Assembly: GCF_010015445.1 (NCBI RefSeq)
Contig: NC_053128.1
Coordinates: 11,390,340-11,454,339, forward strand
From: Perca fluviatilis
Taxonomy: Eukaryota; Chordata; Actinopteri; Perciformes; Percidae
DNA length: 64,000 nucleotides
Reading direction: 5' to 3'
Positions 11,641-24,648 of this stretch are shown piece by piece. The notes beneath the pieces were generated by a model. The model did no database searches. It was not told where the DNA came from and saw nothing but the letters and a program-made list of their open reading frames with translations. Position 1 is the first letter of the stretch. Each line of letters starts with the position of its first letter. The translations under genes and the position numbers were made by a program.

Positions 11641-12665
11641 ATTCGGGGGAATTGGGGTTAGGTTTGCGCAATGATGGTAATGTTTGGCAATGGAGCAGGC
11701 TTTACATGACCAATATCAATCCATTAAAAAAAAAAAATACCTGGATTGGGCCAAATCCCAAACTTTTGGATAAGCTTTGGACATTCCTATGAATTTATAT
11801 TTGAAATCTTGTGAAGGAGACGCTCAAAACACTCACAGGGATTTGTAACAGCTAATTCAAATAAAAACGGCAGGCTTCCACATTGCGGTCCACGAAACAC
11901 TGCCACAGGGAGCAACAATATAGGGGGAAAGTCTTGTGTTAAAGATATTCTGGTCTAAAGAACCAAATGAACAATGTTTCATCCAGTTGATTTCAGGTAA
12001 AATTAATAACAGAGTCTCTTCTTGGATTGGTTGTTGCTCCAAGCAATTTGGATCAAGCCCTTTTACTTCTATTCTTGTTCTCTTCTGATGAAAATTGGCA
12101 ATCATGTAATAATCCACTTAGGAGCGTGCAAGCTTGCTTCACAGCAGACTCAGCAGCAGTTTTCACTTCAGAGGCCATGACCACCTCGGGCTGCTCCATC
12201 ATGAGCTCTCCCAGGCCAAACGTAGAGCTCTCATTTTAGATCTTCCTGTGTAATCCCAGATCAAAGGTCCCAGGGAAACTGGAATGGATACCGCTCTAAC
12301 AAGCAGACTTTCTCAGATGGAAGAAACTAAACCCATTTTTCTTTATCTTCCTTCTGCAGGTTAGCTCACTCAGTGCACTGAAAGATGAACCTTGCCATGA
12401 TAGTGCGGGTCTCGCTCGTGGCAGAACACAGGAAGATAGTGCCGTGACGCCTCTCCGGCTGTCTGTTTCCAACCCCCCCCCCCCGTTTTCATGCTCCCCA
12501 GAGTAACAACTGATAAGCAAAATAGCAGGCACCAATTTTCAAAAAGAATGGAGGTGTCACAGGACTCACCAGGACTTTTCTTTTTCACACTCTTGGGTAG
12601 TGATGTTTATTATGTATAAAGAGAAAAAAATTGTTGTTTGGTTGTGGGGATGGTGACTTTTAGGT
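11641..12665. other. Non-coding, no gene seen
   Basis: A C run lies at 12473-12484. Frames of 70-86 codons on both strands overlap each other and carry no recognisable domain. Confidence 0.5.
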
Positions 12666-13245
12666 CACGGACTACGTTTACATGCAAGTAATATTTGGGT
12701 TTTTGCCCTTATTCTGAAAAAGACTATATTCCGACTAAGCCGTTTACATGGCTAGTGATAGCCAGTTTACATGTAGCCGGGAAAGAAATAAAAATAAAAA
12801 ACAACACAGCGGTGGTGGATTGTGGGAACACAGCCTCCCTCTCTCATTCCTTCAACCAGCTTCTTGAAAAGGTCGGCGATATCCAATTCTTTGATAATGT
12901 TTAAAAGTAGCTGTGTTTCTCCTTATAGGGTCTGCAGCCTCAAACTGCTGGCTGGTTGGTTTGCGTACATCAACCATAGCAACGCACAGAGCTGACCATA
13001 AGCCGTAAACAGGCAAGAGGCCGTAAACTGCGGTAAAAACCCTGATTGAGACGCAAATTCCTAATGCGCTGTATACATGTCCAAAGAATGCCTCTAAAAC
13101 CCAAATAACACTGGAATATCCCACGTCTTAAAAACGGCCTTTTTCGGGATATCGAACTGGAATATTCTATTTACATGACCTGTATCAAATTCAGCATCTT
13201 GTCCTATTCAGAATAATGTGGTATATTGGTGTGCATGAAAAACTA
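12666..13245 (+). mobile_element. GTTTACATG-end MITE, family 2 copy 2
   Basis: It starts GACTACGTTTACATGCAAGT and ends near GGTGTGCATGAAAAACTAAT, with the same core order as copy 1: GGCTAGTG, CACAGCCTCCCTCTCTC, CTTCTTGAAAAGGT, GGCTGGTTGG, AACGCACAG, CTGTATACATGTCC. It has no GATA insertion and is shorter between the first blocks. Lies about 1 kb from copy 1, in the same orientation. Confidence 0.75.
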
Positions 13246-13469
13246 ATCCTTGATTGATTAGATTAGTATAGATTAGAATATGGCTAGGACAAGCATATTG
13301 CTTCTTCCTTTTTGAACATGAAATGTTAATTTGTTGTTATTGTTTATATAAAAATATATGTTTTTAAACGTTAGAAATAAAGTATATTTAATACAATAAA
13401 GCAGACTGCCTTTTTGATATGCATTTCATCTTGACTAATAACACACAACAAAACACAATGTAAAGCCTT

Positions 13470-13680
13470 TGTTGTCAGGGTCTTGGAACACAATCCCAAC
13501 CATCACCCCTGACATAATTCACCAGGGGCTCGTGGTCGCGGTCATGGAAGGCTTGTATCGTGTGGACGCGTCAACAGTTTTGTTGTCATTACTTAGAATT
13601 CCTCATGGGGGCGGCAGAAACTACACACTATAGCTTTAACCCAAGCCATGATCTTTCCCTAACCAAATTATATTTACTGT
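13470..13680 (-). repeat. Interspersed repeat fragment, unclassified
   Basis: The text CTTAGAATTCCTCATGGGGG, then CACACTATAGCTTTAACCC, is one I know from many teleost loci. It ends in a minus-strand copy of a 30-base motif (13636-13667) that also occurs at 15921, 24128, 42350 and elsewhere in the window. Confidence 0.45.
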
Positions 13681-14797
13681 TGTAAAGGAAGCTTTGCCTG
13701 TCTGCCACTCTGGCTATCAGGAAATAAGAACAACTGCGAGGCTTACTGTAATAGAGGGAAGTGAGAAGGGAAGATCAGAGAATGAAAATCTGGCCCATGT
13801 TCAGAGCCTTGGTTTCATGCTCTGGAGCCTTTGAAATCAGAAGGGCTGACTGGCAGCCAGATCTGAAGTGATGGAGGGGTGTGTGTGCATGAGGACAGAA
13901 AGAAATGCAACAGGACACATTAGATGGAGTCAGACAAATCTAAGGCAAACAAACTCAATAGAACATCAGTCACTTTTTTTCATGTTTTTTTTTTTTTTTT
14001 TTTTTTTTTTACAGCCCCACAAAAACAGACATATTTGAAAACTGAAAAATTTGATGTTGACACCACTTTGAAGTACTCTCAAGTATTTCAGTGAGACGAC
14101 TAATCATGAACCCTATTTTTAAAATCAAAGACTTTACACAGAAGATCATGATACTGTATGGATTATGTGGAAATTGAAACATAATAGCTAGTCATTTTTC
14201 AGTTTGCATAAATGTGTCTCTTGTGTTTGAATGTTCCAGCCTAGTTGTTTACAGTATTGCGTACTCATTACAGAGGGGAGCCATTTCCTGCTGCACGTGG
14301 GCAGGATGCAAGGGCAGATTAGCATACCTCCTGGAAAGTTCACACTATAAAACATCTTCACCACAGCAGGTGGTATCGCTTCCACCAGGCAGCTAACAAC
14401 TTTGAGAGACGCACCGTGAACTCTAACATTATAAACAAATTGGCGAGGATATTCAAGCATAGCAGAGTGAATTTATCTAATGAATCTGATGGCTAGTTCA
14501 CATAAACAACCAAAGCTTTGATTTTTCTTACATGGGGGCGTAGTGTGCTGGATAACACCAAGGTCAAAGTGAACTCCGTCTTTACTCAGTGATGTGAGGT
14601 CACTTCAGAAAAGTCATTTTTTCATTGGCTGATGGTGCTCAAATGTAGAAACTTCCAACACGTCCTCACACCTAAAAGACAGCACAGGTCGTCAGCTAAT
14701 GACTCCTAAAGCAACATATGTGACCGTGGTTAATGTGAAGCGGTCGCAGCTTTTAAACACTTGGTCAACGCTGTGAAACGGAACTACTTTGTTAGGG
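13681..14797. other. Non-coding, no gene seen
   Basis: Holds a T run (13985-14010). The 90-codon minus-strand frame at 14188-14460 has no recognisable domain. Confidence 0.5.
13985..14010. repeat. Poly(T) tract
   Basis: 26 consecutive T. Could be an inverted retroposon tail; no retroposon body is recognisable beside it. Confidence 0.9.
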
Positions 14798-15290
14798 CAG
14801 TGGTCTTCACCATTTGTTTAATGAGAGCCACACTGAAGACAATAACAGGAGTGACACTTTTACCGCAAAGTATCAAAAGTTACATCCAGTCATAAATAGC
14901 ATGTGCTATAATCTGTCATCCCTATACATACAATATGTATTTTTTTCCTACATTAGCCATCCAACATTTAACCATCCAAGAACACATTTGGCGTTCGCCA
15001 AAACTGGCAACTCTGCAGTAAATCAGTGTTATGGATGGATGGCAGAGCAAGTTTAAAAATCTTTTCTAGTCAATATTTCCATCTTGTAATGCCACTGTTT
15101 TAGGTATTTATTAAATAAAAAGTATTTGTATTAGAGCAGACTTAGGGTTATGTTCTAGCTCTGCTTGTTTTTATGAAATATCTGTAATGACTGCATAATC
15201 ATATCACCGTATTATTTACTGCCACGCGAGCCCTAAATTAAAAATTGGCTAGCCACAGGAGGCTTGCGAGCCTCGCAATGACTAACACTG
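14798..15290. mobile_element. hAT-like MITE, degraded
   Basis: Left end CAGTGGTCTTCACCATTTG followed by GAGAGCCACACTG; right end contains CACGCGAGCCCTAAATTAAA and finishes in GACTAACACTG. The CAGTG...CACTG termini fit hAT. The 8 bp flanks (TGTTAGGG, GGATAAGG) do not match well, so it is old or truncated. The 80-codon frame inside has no recognisable protein. Confidence 0.5.
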
Positions 15291-15569
15291 GGATAAGGCA
15301 ACAAAACTTCTGTTGAATTTAGGAAAAACAAATAAAAACAAATAAAAAAAAATCATGATTTGGGATCAAATTAGTATGTTTGTTAGGTGACTTAAATTAC
15401 ATATGCAAGTTAAAATAAGTCAACGTGGACTTTTGTTTTCACACGGGACTCAAACAGCGGTCTCATGGGTATACGTCCTGTGTTTGTTTGACCCATCCTT
15501 CCCAATGCGGACTTTGTTGCTCTTTAAAACTAAGTCAGGCAAAAATGCCCCAAAATATACATCTAAAAA

Positions 15570-15657
15570 ATTATTCCGAATGCGCTGTATACATGTCCAA
15601 AAAATGCCTCTAAAACCCGAATAATACCGGAATATCCAACGTCTTAATCGGAAAATG
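15570..15657 (+). mobile_element. Family 2 MITE fragment, copy 3
   Basis: About 88 bp nearly identical to 11433-11518 of copy 1 (GCGCTGTATACATGTCC, AATGCCTCTAAAACCCGAAT, CCAACGTCTTAATCGG). Both stop at CGGAAAAT; here GATAG follows, in copy 1 the GATA array. Confidence 0.75.
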
Positions 15658-16366
15658 ATAGTGACAGTGAACATGACAGTGTTCTTGTCATTGCTGAGAA
15701 GTTTGGAATGAGTTGTAGAAGTTATGGGTTCTCCTCTGGGCGGTTGCACCACTTAATATTCAGTACTAGGAACAATACACAAGTTTTGTGATGTTGCGCC
15801 ATCACCAGGATGAAAGATTTGTCTTCCAAAACCAATACAACCTACTGTTGAACAGTAAGTCAATTTTGTGATGTGACAATAAAATGCTTAAGGTTTGGCT
15901 TAGCAGAAAAAAAATTACTTTGTTAGGTTTAGGGAAAGATCATGGTTTGGGTTAAAGTGCTTCACATGATAAAATTGTTAAAATAAGACAGTGAATAAGC
16001 AAGCAAGAAAGAAGTAAAATAACAATGGAAATACAAATTAAAAATACTCAAAAACATAAAATTACAACCATGAGAAAAAAAAAAAAAGAGTCTTCAGCTG
16101 TTTTTTAAAAGCATTAACTGAGACCACAGAATGTAAGACAATGTTGGAGCAACCACTTCAAAGGCGCAGTCACTAATAAGTAAGTTAGTAAGTAAGTTAT
16201 GGTACTTTCAGGTTTATCATAGCTACAAGGTGGTTAAGGTTATGGAATAAATGTGGTCATGCTTAAAAACAAACAAACATTGATTGTAGAAATTGAAAAC
16301 AAGTCAGATATTTTCTTGACTCATCCATACCCTGACCCCTTCCCTTGCAGACTGTCTCTTCTATCA
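15658..16366. other. Non-coding; one copy of a recurring 30-mer
   Basis: A plus-strand copy of the motif TTTAGGGAAAGATCATGG lies at 15921-15956. An A run is at about 16075-16087. No gene. Confidence 0.5.
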
Positions 16367-16722
16367 TAGTCTATATCCTTGACATTCCACTTCCGGGATT
16401 GCTCCGTTGCTGCCAGAAAATCTGCCGGATTTCACTCATTTAGGCCGGATATCCATTGCCTTTGGCTTCCTTTGTGTTGGCATTTTAAACTCTGATCGAT
16501 ATGAGGACTATGGTTAACCTTTTCTCAGATCTCTGCATGGTAAATCCAGACAGCTAGCTAGACTATCTGTCCAATCTGAGTTTTCTGTTGCAAGACTAAA
16601 ACAACTTTTAAAAAACGTACACTTTCCACCCCAACAAGTTAATTCCGAGGCCTATTTTGCAGCGGCACCGCGACTTTTCTCTGGTGATTAGAAAAAGACG
16701 ATTGTGACTGGTTTAAAGAAAT

Positions 16723-16725
<3 letters not shown>
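16367..16725 (+). mobile_element. hAT-like MITE, family 1 copy 2, 3'-truncated
   Basis: It starts TAGTCTATATCCTTGACATT and follows the family through CCACTTCCGGGATTGCTCC, CTGGTAAATCC-type text (GGTAAATCCAGACAGCTAGC) and GACTGGTTTAAAGAAATG, where a CA repeat replaces the rest. In copies 1, 3 and 4 the sequence continues there with CAATAAACCAGAGC-like text, so the CA array marks the loss of about 100 bp. Confidence 0.75.

Positions 16726-16763
<38 letters not shown>
16726..16763. repeat. (CA)n microsatellite
   Basis: About 38 bp at the broken edge of a family 1 MITE. Confidence 0.95.
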
Positions 16764-16764
<1 letters not shown>

Positions 16765-17229
16765 CTAATAGCTACTAGATGGATTGCCATTCAATTTAAT
16801 ACAGATGGCACCCAGAGGATGATGAGCATGCAAGACAGCAAGATAAAATACAGTCACTTTGTGAAAATTCAAGATGGAAAGTTAAAGTGACCATAGAGGA
16901 TAAGTTTTAACAATAAGCACAAACTCCACCTAAAGTCTCCTTTTGCAACAGCAACACATGGACTCCTCACCCTTGGCAATTTATTGTATTGTATCAAGAG
17001 GTTCTTGCCAATTCATGTCCCAAAGTTGCTGCAAAATACCCTGTATTAGTTCAATGAATTGCATTTATTGTTTACTTTAACTGATGTAGTAGAGAAAGAC
17101 ATTGAAGGACGTTTCTCAACAATGTATGACACATTCAATGAAGTATTAGGTTGTCAGTTTACTGTTTCTGCTGGAAAAGGTTTTGTCTAATCTAATAGAT
17201 ACATTCAAAAAGCCTCTTCCCCTTAATCA
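16764..17229. other. Non-coding, no gene seen
   Basis: No repeat ends or protein-like frame. Confidence 0.5.
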
Positions 17230-17440
17230 AATTTGATTTAACATTTTCATTGCACAGAGTACAGGCACTGACAACAAAATGCAGTTAAGCTAAGCTAACC
17301 AGAAGTGCAAAAAAGCAGTAAAGTGCAGAGTCATGCACATACTGTATGTCTAGTGGTGGTATAAACACAAATAATAAATTAAATAATAAGGGGTGGACAT
17401 GAGTATGCTGGATACATACAATATGTAGTGTGACAGAATT
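17230..17440. repeat. Interspersed repeat, retroposon-like
   Basis: CATTTTCATTGCACAGAGTA, GACAACAAAATGCAGTTAAG, CCAGAAGTGCAAAAAAGCAG and GCTGGATACATACAATATG follow the order of a common teleost LINE-related 3' UTR repeat. Class from memory, not from ends visible here. Confidence 0.4.
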
Positions 17441-18107
17441 TTTTTTTTAATACCGTTTCCTCTGAACTGGGTACTCAATAAATCAAAACTATAATTTGAA
17501 TGAAACCGTAGAAAGTAAAATTGTACTAGTCAGTTAAGCCAAGTATGAGGATGTTTATATGCCGCAGTGTGATGGAGGAAACCATTAATTTGACAAAACT
17601 TACACCCACGCAAGAAAAAGCTGCAGTGTTCCCACACAACACATTCAACATCAGACCTTCACCAAAAGGATGGGTTCAAACTTTTACAGGAAGGCGTTAA
17701 GCTGAAAAGTACCTTTTGAGTGTGAAGACATTTTTTCTTTCTGCCTGTGCCGAGTAATCCGGTGAACACAGAATAAGAGATCTGTTGAAATCCCCCTTCA
17801 CTTGCTGTTAAATAGCCGTTAAGTGATACAAAAAGGGGATAAACATGTCTGTTGCACGTGTACAGACAATGTAACCCAGACTGTTGCCCCCCTCTCCCAG
17901 TCTGTGTTTAATCTCCGACGCCATCATATACGGCAGCAAACTACAATGGTTTCTAAAGAGCTGGTGCAAAAAGTGCACATGTATTACATTAAAGAAAGAC
18001 AATGATGATTACATGCATTTGCTTAGATTTATTGTCATAAAGGAATATATATTTCTGTTCACAGCCAGTACACAGAAACCTACATATATACACATAGCAA
18101 CATAAAT
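17441..18107. other. Non-coding, no gene seen
   Basis: Frames of 60-73 codons overlap on both strands and lack any domain. Confidence 0.5.
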
Positions 18108-18290
18108 ATCCATCCATCCATCCATCCATCCATCCATCGTCATCCACTTGATCCAGGTTCAGGTAGAAGTGGCAACAGCTCAAGTAAGGTAGCCCAGATG
18201 TCCCTCACCCTAGCTTCTCCTGGGGTTTCCCAAGGCGTTCCCAGGCCAGATGAGATGTGTAATTCCTCCAGCGTGTTCTGGCCGTGCGTT
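18108..18290 (-). mobile_element. RTE/Rex3-like LINE 3' end with (GATG)n tail
   Basis: Read on the minus strand, a degraded end of a reverse transcriptase ORF (a stretch reading about RDIWATLLELLPLLPEPG) is followed by a short UTR and a GGAT array of eight units (18109-18139 on the plus strand as TCCA). A coding end that runs almost directly into a GATG-type tail is the known arrangement of Rex3/RTE elements in teleosts. The copy is heavily 5'-truncated and the frame is broken. Confidence 0.65.
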
Positions 18291-18900
18291 CATGGGCATC
18301 AGAAAAACATTTTCCCAGTGAAAACGTCATCATTCATGTCACTTCATATGGGAATCAGAGGTGGGAAACTGGGGCTAGATTTTGCCAACAAGGTTTCCCA
18401 GTTGGTGACACGTTGACAACTGACGAACAGAAACATGGCCGACGATCGTTAAAATGTGTTGAAGGGTGAGAAACTTTTCCTAAATATAGAAAATTCACAC
18501 ATGCATGCAATATATTTTGCCAACGTCCACAATGTGCTATCGATTTAGGTTGTAGTCATCCATTGGTTTCAACAGAGTAACTTGAATTAGTTATAAAAGT
18601 TGTGTGCTATTGCCAGTAACAAGTAAGCCAATTCAAGTCAAGTAGGCCTATGTTTTGAGCTCTTGTACAAACTGTAGTGAGGAAAGTAATGCGTAGTTGA
18701 AGAGCTTTGGGGTGTCCTTTGTTATTGTGGCCTCAATGTTTTCACACGCCCGATGCTCTAGGCTACGCTCGACAGTTTGTGGCATTTTCATCCAACAGAT
18801 GAAATGCGTTTGGCCAATATAACCGAAGAACACGCATCCCGACCATAGACAGTGAAGCACATGAACACTGGCAGTCGGAAAAACAACGTAATCACGGGCG
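18291..18900. other. Non-coding, no gene seen
   Basis: Several overlapping frames of 60-73 codons, none with a recognisable protein. Confidence 0.5.
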
Positions 18901-19360
18901 GGGTCCCTGATATTTCCAGGAGGGATGAATGGACCATGGGTCTACTCCAGAGTCTCCTCCCACCCAGCTGGACAAGCCTGGAAGACCAACTCCAATGGGA
19001 GGCGCCCCATATAGGAGGCATCCTTACCGATATTCGCGGTATCGCAACGAAAAATCCCCCTGCGGCCCAGAAGGGATTTCCCCCATATGTCACCATTGTA
19101 AAAGAGATGCCTGTAAAACTGCTGCCAGGGAACCTTGAACTGCAAACAAGGTCTGTTATGACTGTATATGATTTGAAAAACCTCTCTAGCCGAGAAAAGC
19201 GATTTCAAAACCTGTGACGTCACCACAATATAAGGTCTATGGGCCGAGTGGGAAACACTACGGAGCATATTCAGTGGGCCGCATATCACAGACGTAAACC
19301 TGGAAGCTTAGAAACTTTTTTGGCCGATGCGCCAGGCGAGCAACTCCATTGAACCGAATG
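18901..19360. repeat. Possible interspersed repeat
   Basis: CTGTGACGTCACCACAATAT then GGTCTATGGGCCGAGTGGG and GGACGCCATTTTG are phrases I associate with dispersed teleost repeats. The 121-codon plus frame across it (18852-19217) has no domain I know, and 102- and 115-codon frames run against it. AGGAGGCATCCTTACC (19014) faintly resembles RTE coding sequence. Weak call. Confidence 0.35.
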
Positions 19361-20045
<685 letters not shown>

Positions 20046-20763
20046 GTAATAAATGCCAAAACAAATTTTCTCAGGAGGAGTTAGATTGCAGCCCTGGGAG
20101 AGGTTTTCTATTCCATTTAGGAGTAGGTCTTTATTTTTGTTTTGTTTCTAAACTTACAAAAAATGTCACCCTCTGGGATTGGCATAGTTGCAGACATTAA
20201 CACACTATTCGCACAAACCAACCTGAGTTCTGTCAAGAGCATTAACGTCACACAGCAAATAAAACGCAATATAGTTTGACTTGACAGTGCAAGTCTATTC
20301 TTGGGGATGCTCCCTGCTGCGGCAATAAAGCACATCAGCATGAAATGCATAGCAACATCCCCACCCCCCCATGGGTATAAAGTAGAAATAAACACTACCC
20401 AAGGTGTACACAGCAGGCAGGGGCTGGGGTGGAGCAGCCTTTTACCTGGAACAGCAGCAACCGAGGTAAGCAAACATCAACGTTCACTGGGGATTTATCA
20501 GAATATGGCATGCATACATACATACATACATACGATCGCAAAATGACAAATTTATCCAAAAATCACTGAAATATATTATAAGAACAATGACCTGTATTCC
20601 ACTGCTATGCATTAATTAAATTTGTGCAAGAAGTATTCATTTGATCATTTACGATTGTACAGTAATTTGTGAATTACAAGAGTATACGCAAACAAGACTA
20701 TGAGACCGTAGCCATGCACAGCAGTGCTTTGAGCTAAAATGCTAGTGTCAGCATACTACAGTT
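20046..20763. other. Non-coding, no gene seen
   Basis: Holds a CATA run at 20512-20534. A 118-codon minus frame (20117-20473) has no domain. Confidence 0.5.
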
Positions 20764-20782
20764 TCTCTCTCTCTCTCTCTGT

Positions 20783-20875
<93 letters not shown>
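20764..20875. repeat. Compound (TC)n(GT)n microsatellite
   Basis: About 17 bp of TC passes into about 95 bp of GT. Confidence 0.95.
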
Positions 20876-20876
<1 letters not shown>

Positions 20877-20989
20877 ACATGGGACCATAGAAACAGTGTC
20901 TGATAAACAGCCATCAAGTAGATGACCTATATCACTGATTAAGCAGACATTTTGATGCTAGCAAAAATTAAAAAAGGATCACAGATGGA

Positions 20990-21195
20990 TTTTGGATAGG
21001 ATTTGAACTCCTTGAATATTTCCTTCAAATTTCATGGCAATCTCATTTTAACAGAATCAGGAGATCACTAATGTCACACAGAGTCATCCTCTGGACACCA
21101 TGACTGTCCGTACAAAAGTTTATGGAAATTCAACAGATTTCACAGGTTTTTAGATATTTCAGTCAGGACCAAAGTGGTGGGCCGGTGAACTTATT
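20990..21195 (+). repeat. Interspersed repeat family 3, fragment 1
   Basis: Contains AAATTTCATGGCAATC, TCATCCTCTGGACACCATGA and TATTTCAGTCAGGACCAAAG TGGTGG, which follow the order seen at 51165-51660. A widespread teleost repeat with no protein and no visible ends here. Confidence 0.6.
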
Positions 21196-23934
21196 TTATA
21201 TGAAATGCAATAACCAATACTGTACATTTATATAAATACACTGCTGAAATATGCAGTATATGATCAAAAGGATACTAAGAAGGAAGGCCATATTTAGTTT
21301 TATTAATCCATAAAGCTTATTTCAAAAAAGAGGTACCACTAGAAATGCCATGGAGCAATTTTATATTGTCATTTAATTGCATTTCCTTTTTTATGGTCAC
21401 CATTTTGTTTGTCTTCGTGCACATGCTTGTGCCATGATCCACATCTCTGCCAATGGTTTCACACCATTCCACTAGGTGGTGGTAAACAACACGGCAATGT
21501 ACCAGCAAAGGCAAGGAAGAAGAAGCTACTAAAACATGGATGGAAACAGTTTCAAACCAACGTATATCAAAAAGCTCTGAAAATGTTTTACAAGGAAGGA
21601 AATGCATTCAACTTGTTTCTCAGATTTTAAGAACATGTGTTGTTCACAAAAAACCTCCACAATGTGGATTACCGTTTCAGGTTTAGCAATTTTACACAAT
21701 ACGTTAATCCTGTTTTGAATAAATGCATACAGAAATATTCCTCCACCTTTTTTGGCAACTGCAAAAGCTACAGCCAACCACTTATTATAATGCTGATGAG
21801 TCAATCTGGAGAGAACACTAGAATTCGGAATCTGCCTGAAAGCATGTTTAATTCTGTGGAAAATATGATCCTCAAAAACCTTTGAACCATTACACATTGC
21901 TATACCCTATGTAGCTATGATGCTTCCTTAGATGAACATTTGCAGCAAGTGCCAGCTGGTCTGAGACTAACCCTCTGTCATTTAGTGGGAATACGAGCAA
22001 TATCGACACACTAAGTTGAGCTGTGTCACCTCAAAGTGAAAAAAAACCAAACATAAAATGGCTCTGTTCCAGATCTTGTTCCATTTGTACAATCTACAAG
22101 TTAAGGTTTTAGTAGATGGTGCCTCGTGAGACTCACATCCCTGTGGATCACATTATTAAATGCAATTTTCCATCTAAAATTTAGTTTTGATATCATTAGT
22201 GGTGGAGTGAAAATATATATCAACTAGAAGAAGGGAAATAGCTGGCATGATAATTGTTGTAGTACGCGGAAATTGACAGAAGAAGCTTAATAGGGTCAAT
22301 TGGGAAACCAACATTCACTCTAGCTATACTGAAGTACACAATTACTTTCTTGGTTATACATTAGATATGAGCACACGTTAAATGCAGTGTTACTATTATG
22401 TGCTGATCGGTGCTGCAACTAAGAATTCTTGTCTTTACATATCCGTCACATTTGGCTGTACGTCCCCGTTTTTATGCACTTGATTGTTCCGGCTAGTAAT
22501 GGCAGCAGAACAGAGCATGTTGAAGCTATCTGTTGGGTTGGAAGATAAATGGCACAGTGGAAGGAGGTACTGATGGCAGGGGCCAAATGTGTATAAAAGG
22601 CATTAGCTGAATGACCTTCAGTGACAAGCCACAGCTGAAGCTGCATCATCATGTGTCCCGACATGGCCTGAAAAAGGAAAAAAAGCGACTGGGTTTCCTT
22701 GACCAGCAGCAGATATGAAATAATACCGAGCTGTGGGGATTAACCGCTCATTCTCTGTTTTTCTGATGTCTATCTCACACACTCTCCTTCCTCATCTGTC
22801 ATCCTTTCACTTGATTCATCGATTCAGCCCTGTAGGCAAGATGAGAGTGCTGTGGTGGCAGAGTGAAACACTCGCTTAGGGATATGAACACTGTAGTAGA
22901 CTGTAGCTGAGAAGGAGAAATTACAGCCTGTTATACAATTTTGCAGGCAGTTTGAGACTAGAGGCTGAAAGAGTCAAGTTGTGATTGGAAGGTCAGCATT
23001 TCAAATCCTGGAAACACCTGAGGAGAGTGAGCGGATAACACTTTTCCTGTGGTCCACAACAACCACCACTGCTGAGAAAGGCAGTAAAGAGACACTTGAT
23101 CGACTTTAAACCCCGTGCCATATATAAGCCAAACGAGCGCCATTGTCTATAATATTGTCAGTGATTGTGAGTATTAGTGCTGTCAGCTATGGCAGCGATT
23201 AATCTTCTCTCTGCCTCTGGGAACTCTCAATAAATATCTATATCTTTGCATTTGTAGGACAATCATTAAATACTCAAGAGCTATAGATCATCTATAAGGC
23301 ATTTTGTATGTTTTTATATATGTGATAAAGAGAAAACTCACCAAACTATTGCTGCAACAGTGCAGTTTACTCTGCACCACTAAGTTAGGAGCTGGAAGGA
23401 AGCGTGGTCTATAAAAGGAAGCAAAGTAATTGCAAAATATTTTATGGTAAATAGAAGATTTACTAACATAAGGCATTACTGTGAGACTCATTCTTTTCTC
23501 TTAAGAGTACAGACAAACGAGCAAACCAAATAGGAAAGCAAGCATAATGTCTAGTACATTGTTTTTAATTAGCAGGGACAAAGTAATGCAGGCAACGTTT
23601 GGGTTTCTTAATTCACTTTCTTCTTATCTTTCAAGTGCATTCAAAGAATAATTCGTCATCAGATATCAGCTTTGTAATGGTACGTCAACTAAGAGGAATG
23701 TATAAGCTCGGCAGCAGCAGCTAAGCTGACTAACACAAAGAGACAGCTTAGCCAGCAGCCACTGGTTTAATCCTGTAATTTCTATCAAGAAATTGCAACT
23801 AATGTTAGGACAAGCTATGGGATTTTGGGAACTTGCCCAGAAAACAATTCTAAAAGCATAAATATATCAAGGTTCCAACAAGTCCTCCAAACCATATGAC
23901 AATATAAGTAATTTGTTCCTAACCCTCTAATACG
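21196..23934. other. Non-coding, no gene seen
   Basis: At 21470-21530 CACTAGGTGGTGGTAAACA followed by GCAAGGAAGAAGAAG resembles a dispersed teleost element, weakly. Frames of 60-122 codons (the longest on the minus strand at 21529-21897) overlap one another and match nothing I know. Confidence 0.45.
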
Positions 23935-24330
23935 ACCTACGGGAGGGTATCATTAAATAGCGCCCCTAGTGGTGGCGGAAATACGACCTCATATCTAAAT
24001 CAGAGAATATTGTTTGCGGTTTTGAATGTAAAGGTTAAACACGTCTTTAACGTTGTGAAGTGGTCGCAGTTTGGTTATGTCTAGGCACAAAAACTACTTG
24101 GTTATGTTTAGGCACCAAAACTACTTAGTTAAGTTTAGAAAAAGATGGTGGTTTGAACAAGTAAAAAAAAAAATAAATAAAAATAAATCCTCACCTTTGA
24201 CTTTTAAACTAACATTCCGTCACCTTACTTCCTGCTTTGCTCTCGTCATAATTACTAATACCACTAGAGGGCAACGCCACTATAAATGTAAACATAGCTT
24301 GTATTATGCTGCTTAACATACAACGTCTCC
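23935..24330. repeat. Interspersed repeat with recurring motif
   Basis: The left side has GCGCCCCTAGTGGTGGCGG, the right side TACCACTAGAGGGCAACGCC, a loose inverted pair. Between them are two in-line copies of AGGCACAAAAACTACTTGG / AGGCACCAAAACTACTTAG and the 30-base motif at 24128-24157. Likely an old MITE; class unknown. Confidence 0.45.
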
Positions 24331-24383
24331 GAGTGTTTCTCGGGGGAGGACAATCTCCAAGGATCACCAGTACTCTAGTCTTT

Positions 24384-24625
24384 CAATGACATACCCCTCT
24401 CCACAGCGCTGTGTCAGCGCTGCGGAGATGGTCTGGCTAAACCGATTATCTTTTCTAGGATAGGGAGAAAAAAACAAAAACAAAAAACATCTGGCTTGTT
24501 TGGATTTCGTTAAACCCATCACAACCGTCCTGGGTGGCGCTAAGCCCTGATAGCGGTGCTAGCGAGAGGGGAGGGACAACCGGGTGTCAGGCTTTATCCC
24601 AGCAATGTACATCCGTTGAGCCAGA
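24384..24625. repeat. Repeat related to family 1 MITEs
   Basis: GCGGAGATGGTCTGGCTAAA, then TTTCGTTAAACCCATCACAA and TGGGTGGCGCTAAGCCC follow family 1 wording (GGTCTGGCTAG, TTTAAACCAATCACAAT, GGCGCTAAGC) but are far diverged. Probably a sister subfamily. Confidence 0.45.
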
Positions 24626-24648
24626 CTACCAGTACTTTGACTACTTTA

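Noticed and set aside
18852..19217. 121-codon plus frame, possible LINE gag or exon
   Set aside because: No motif found; two opposing frames of over 100 codons; only a faint RTE-like phrase at 19014.
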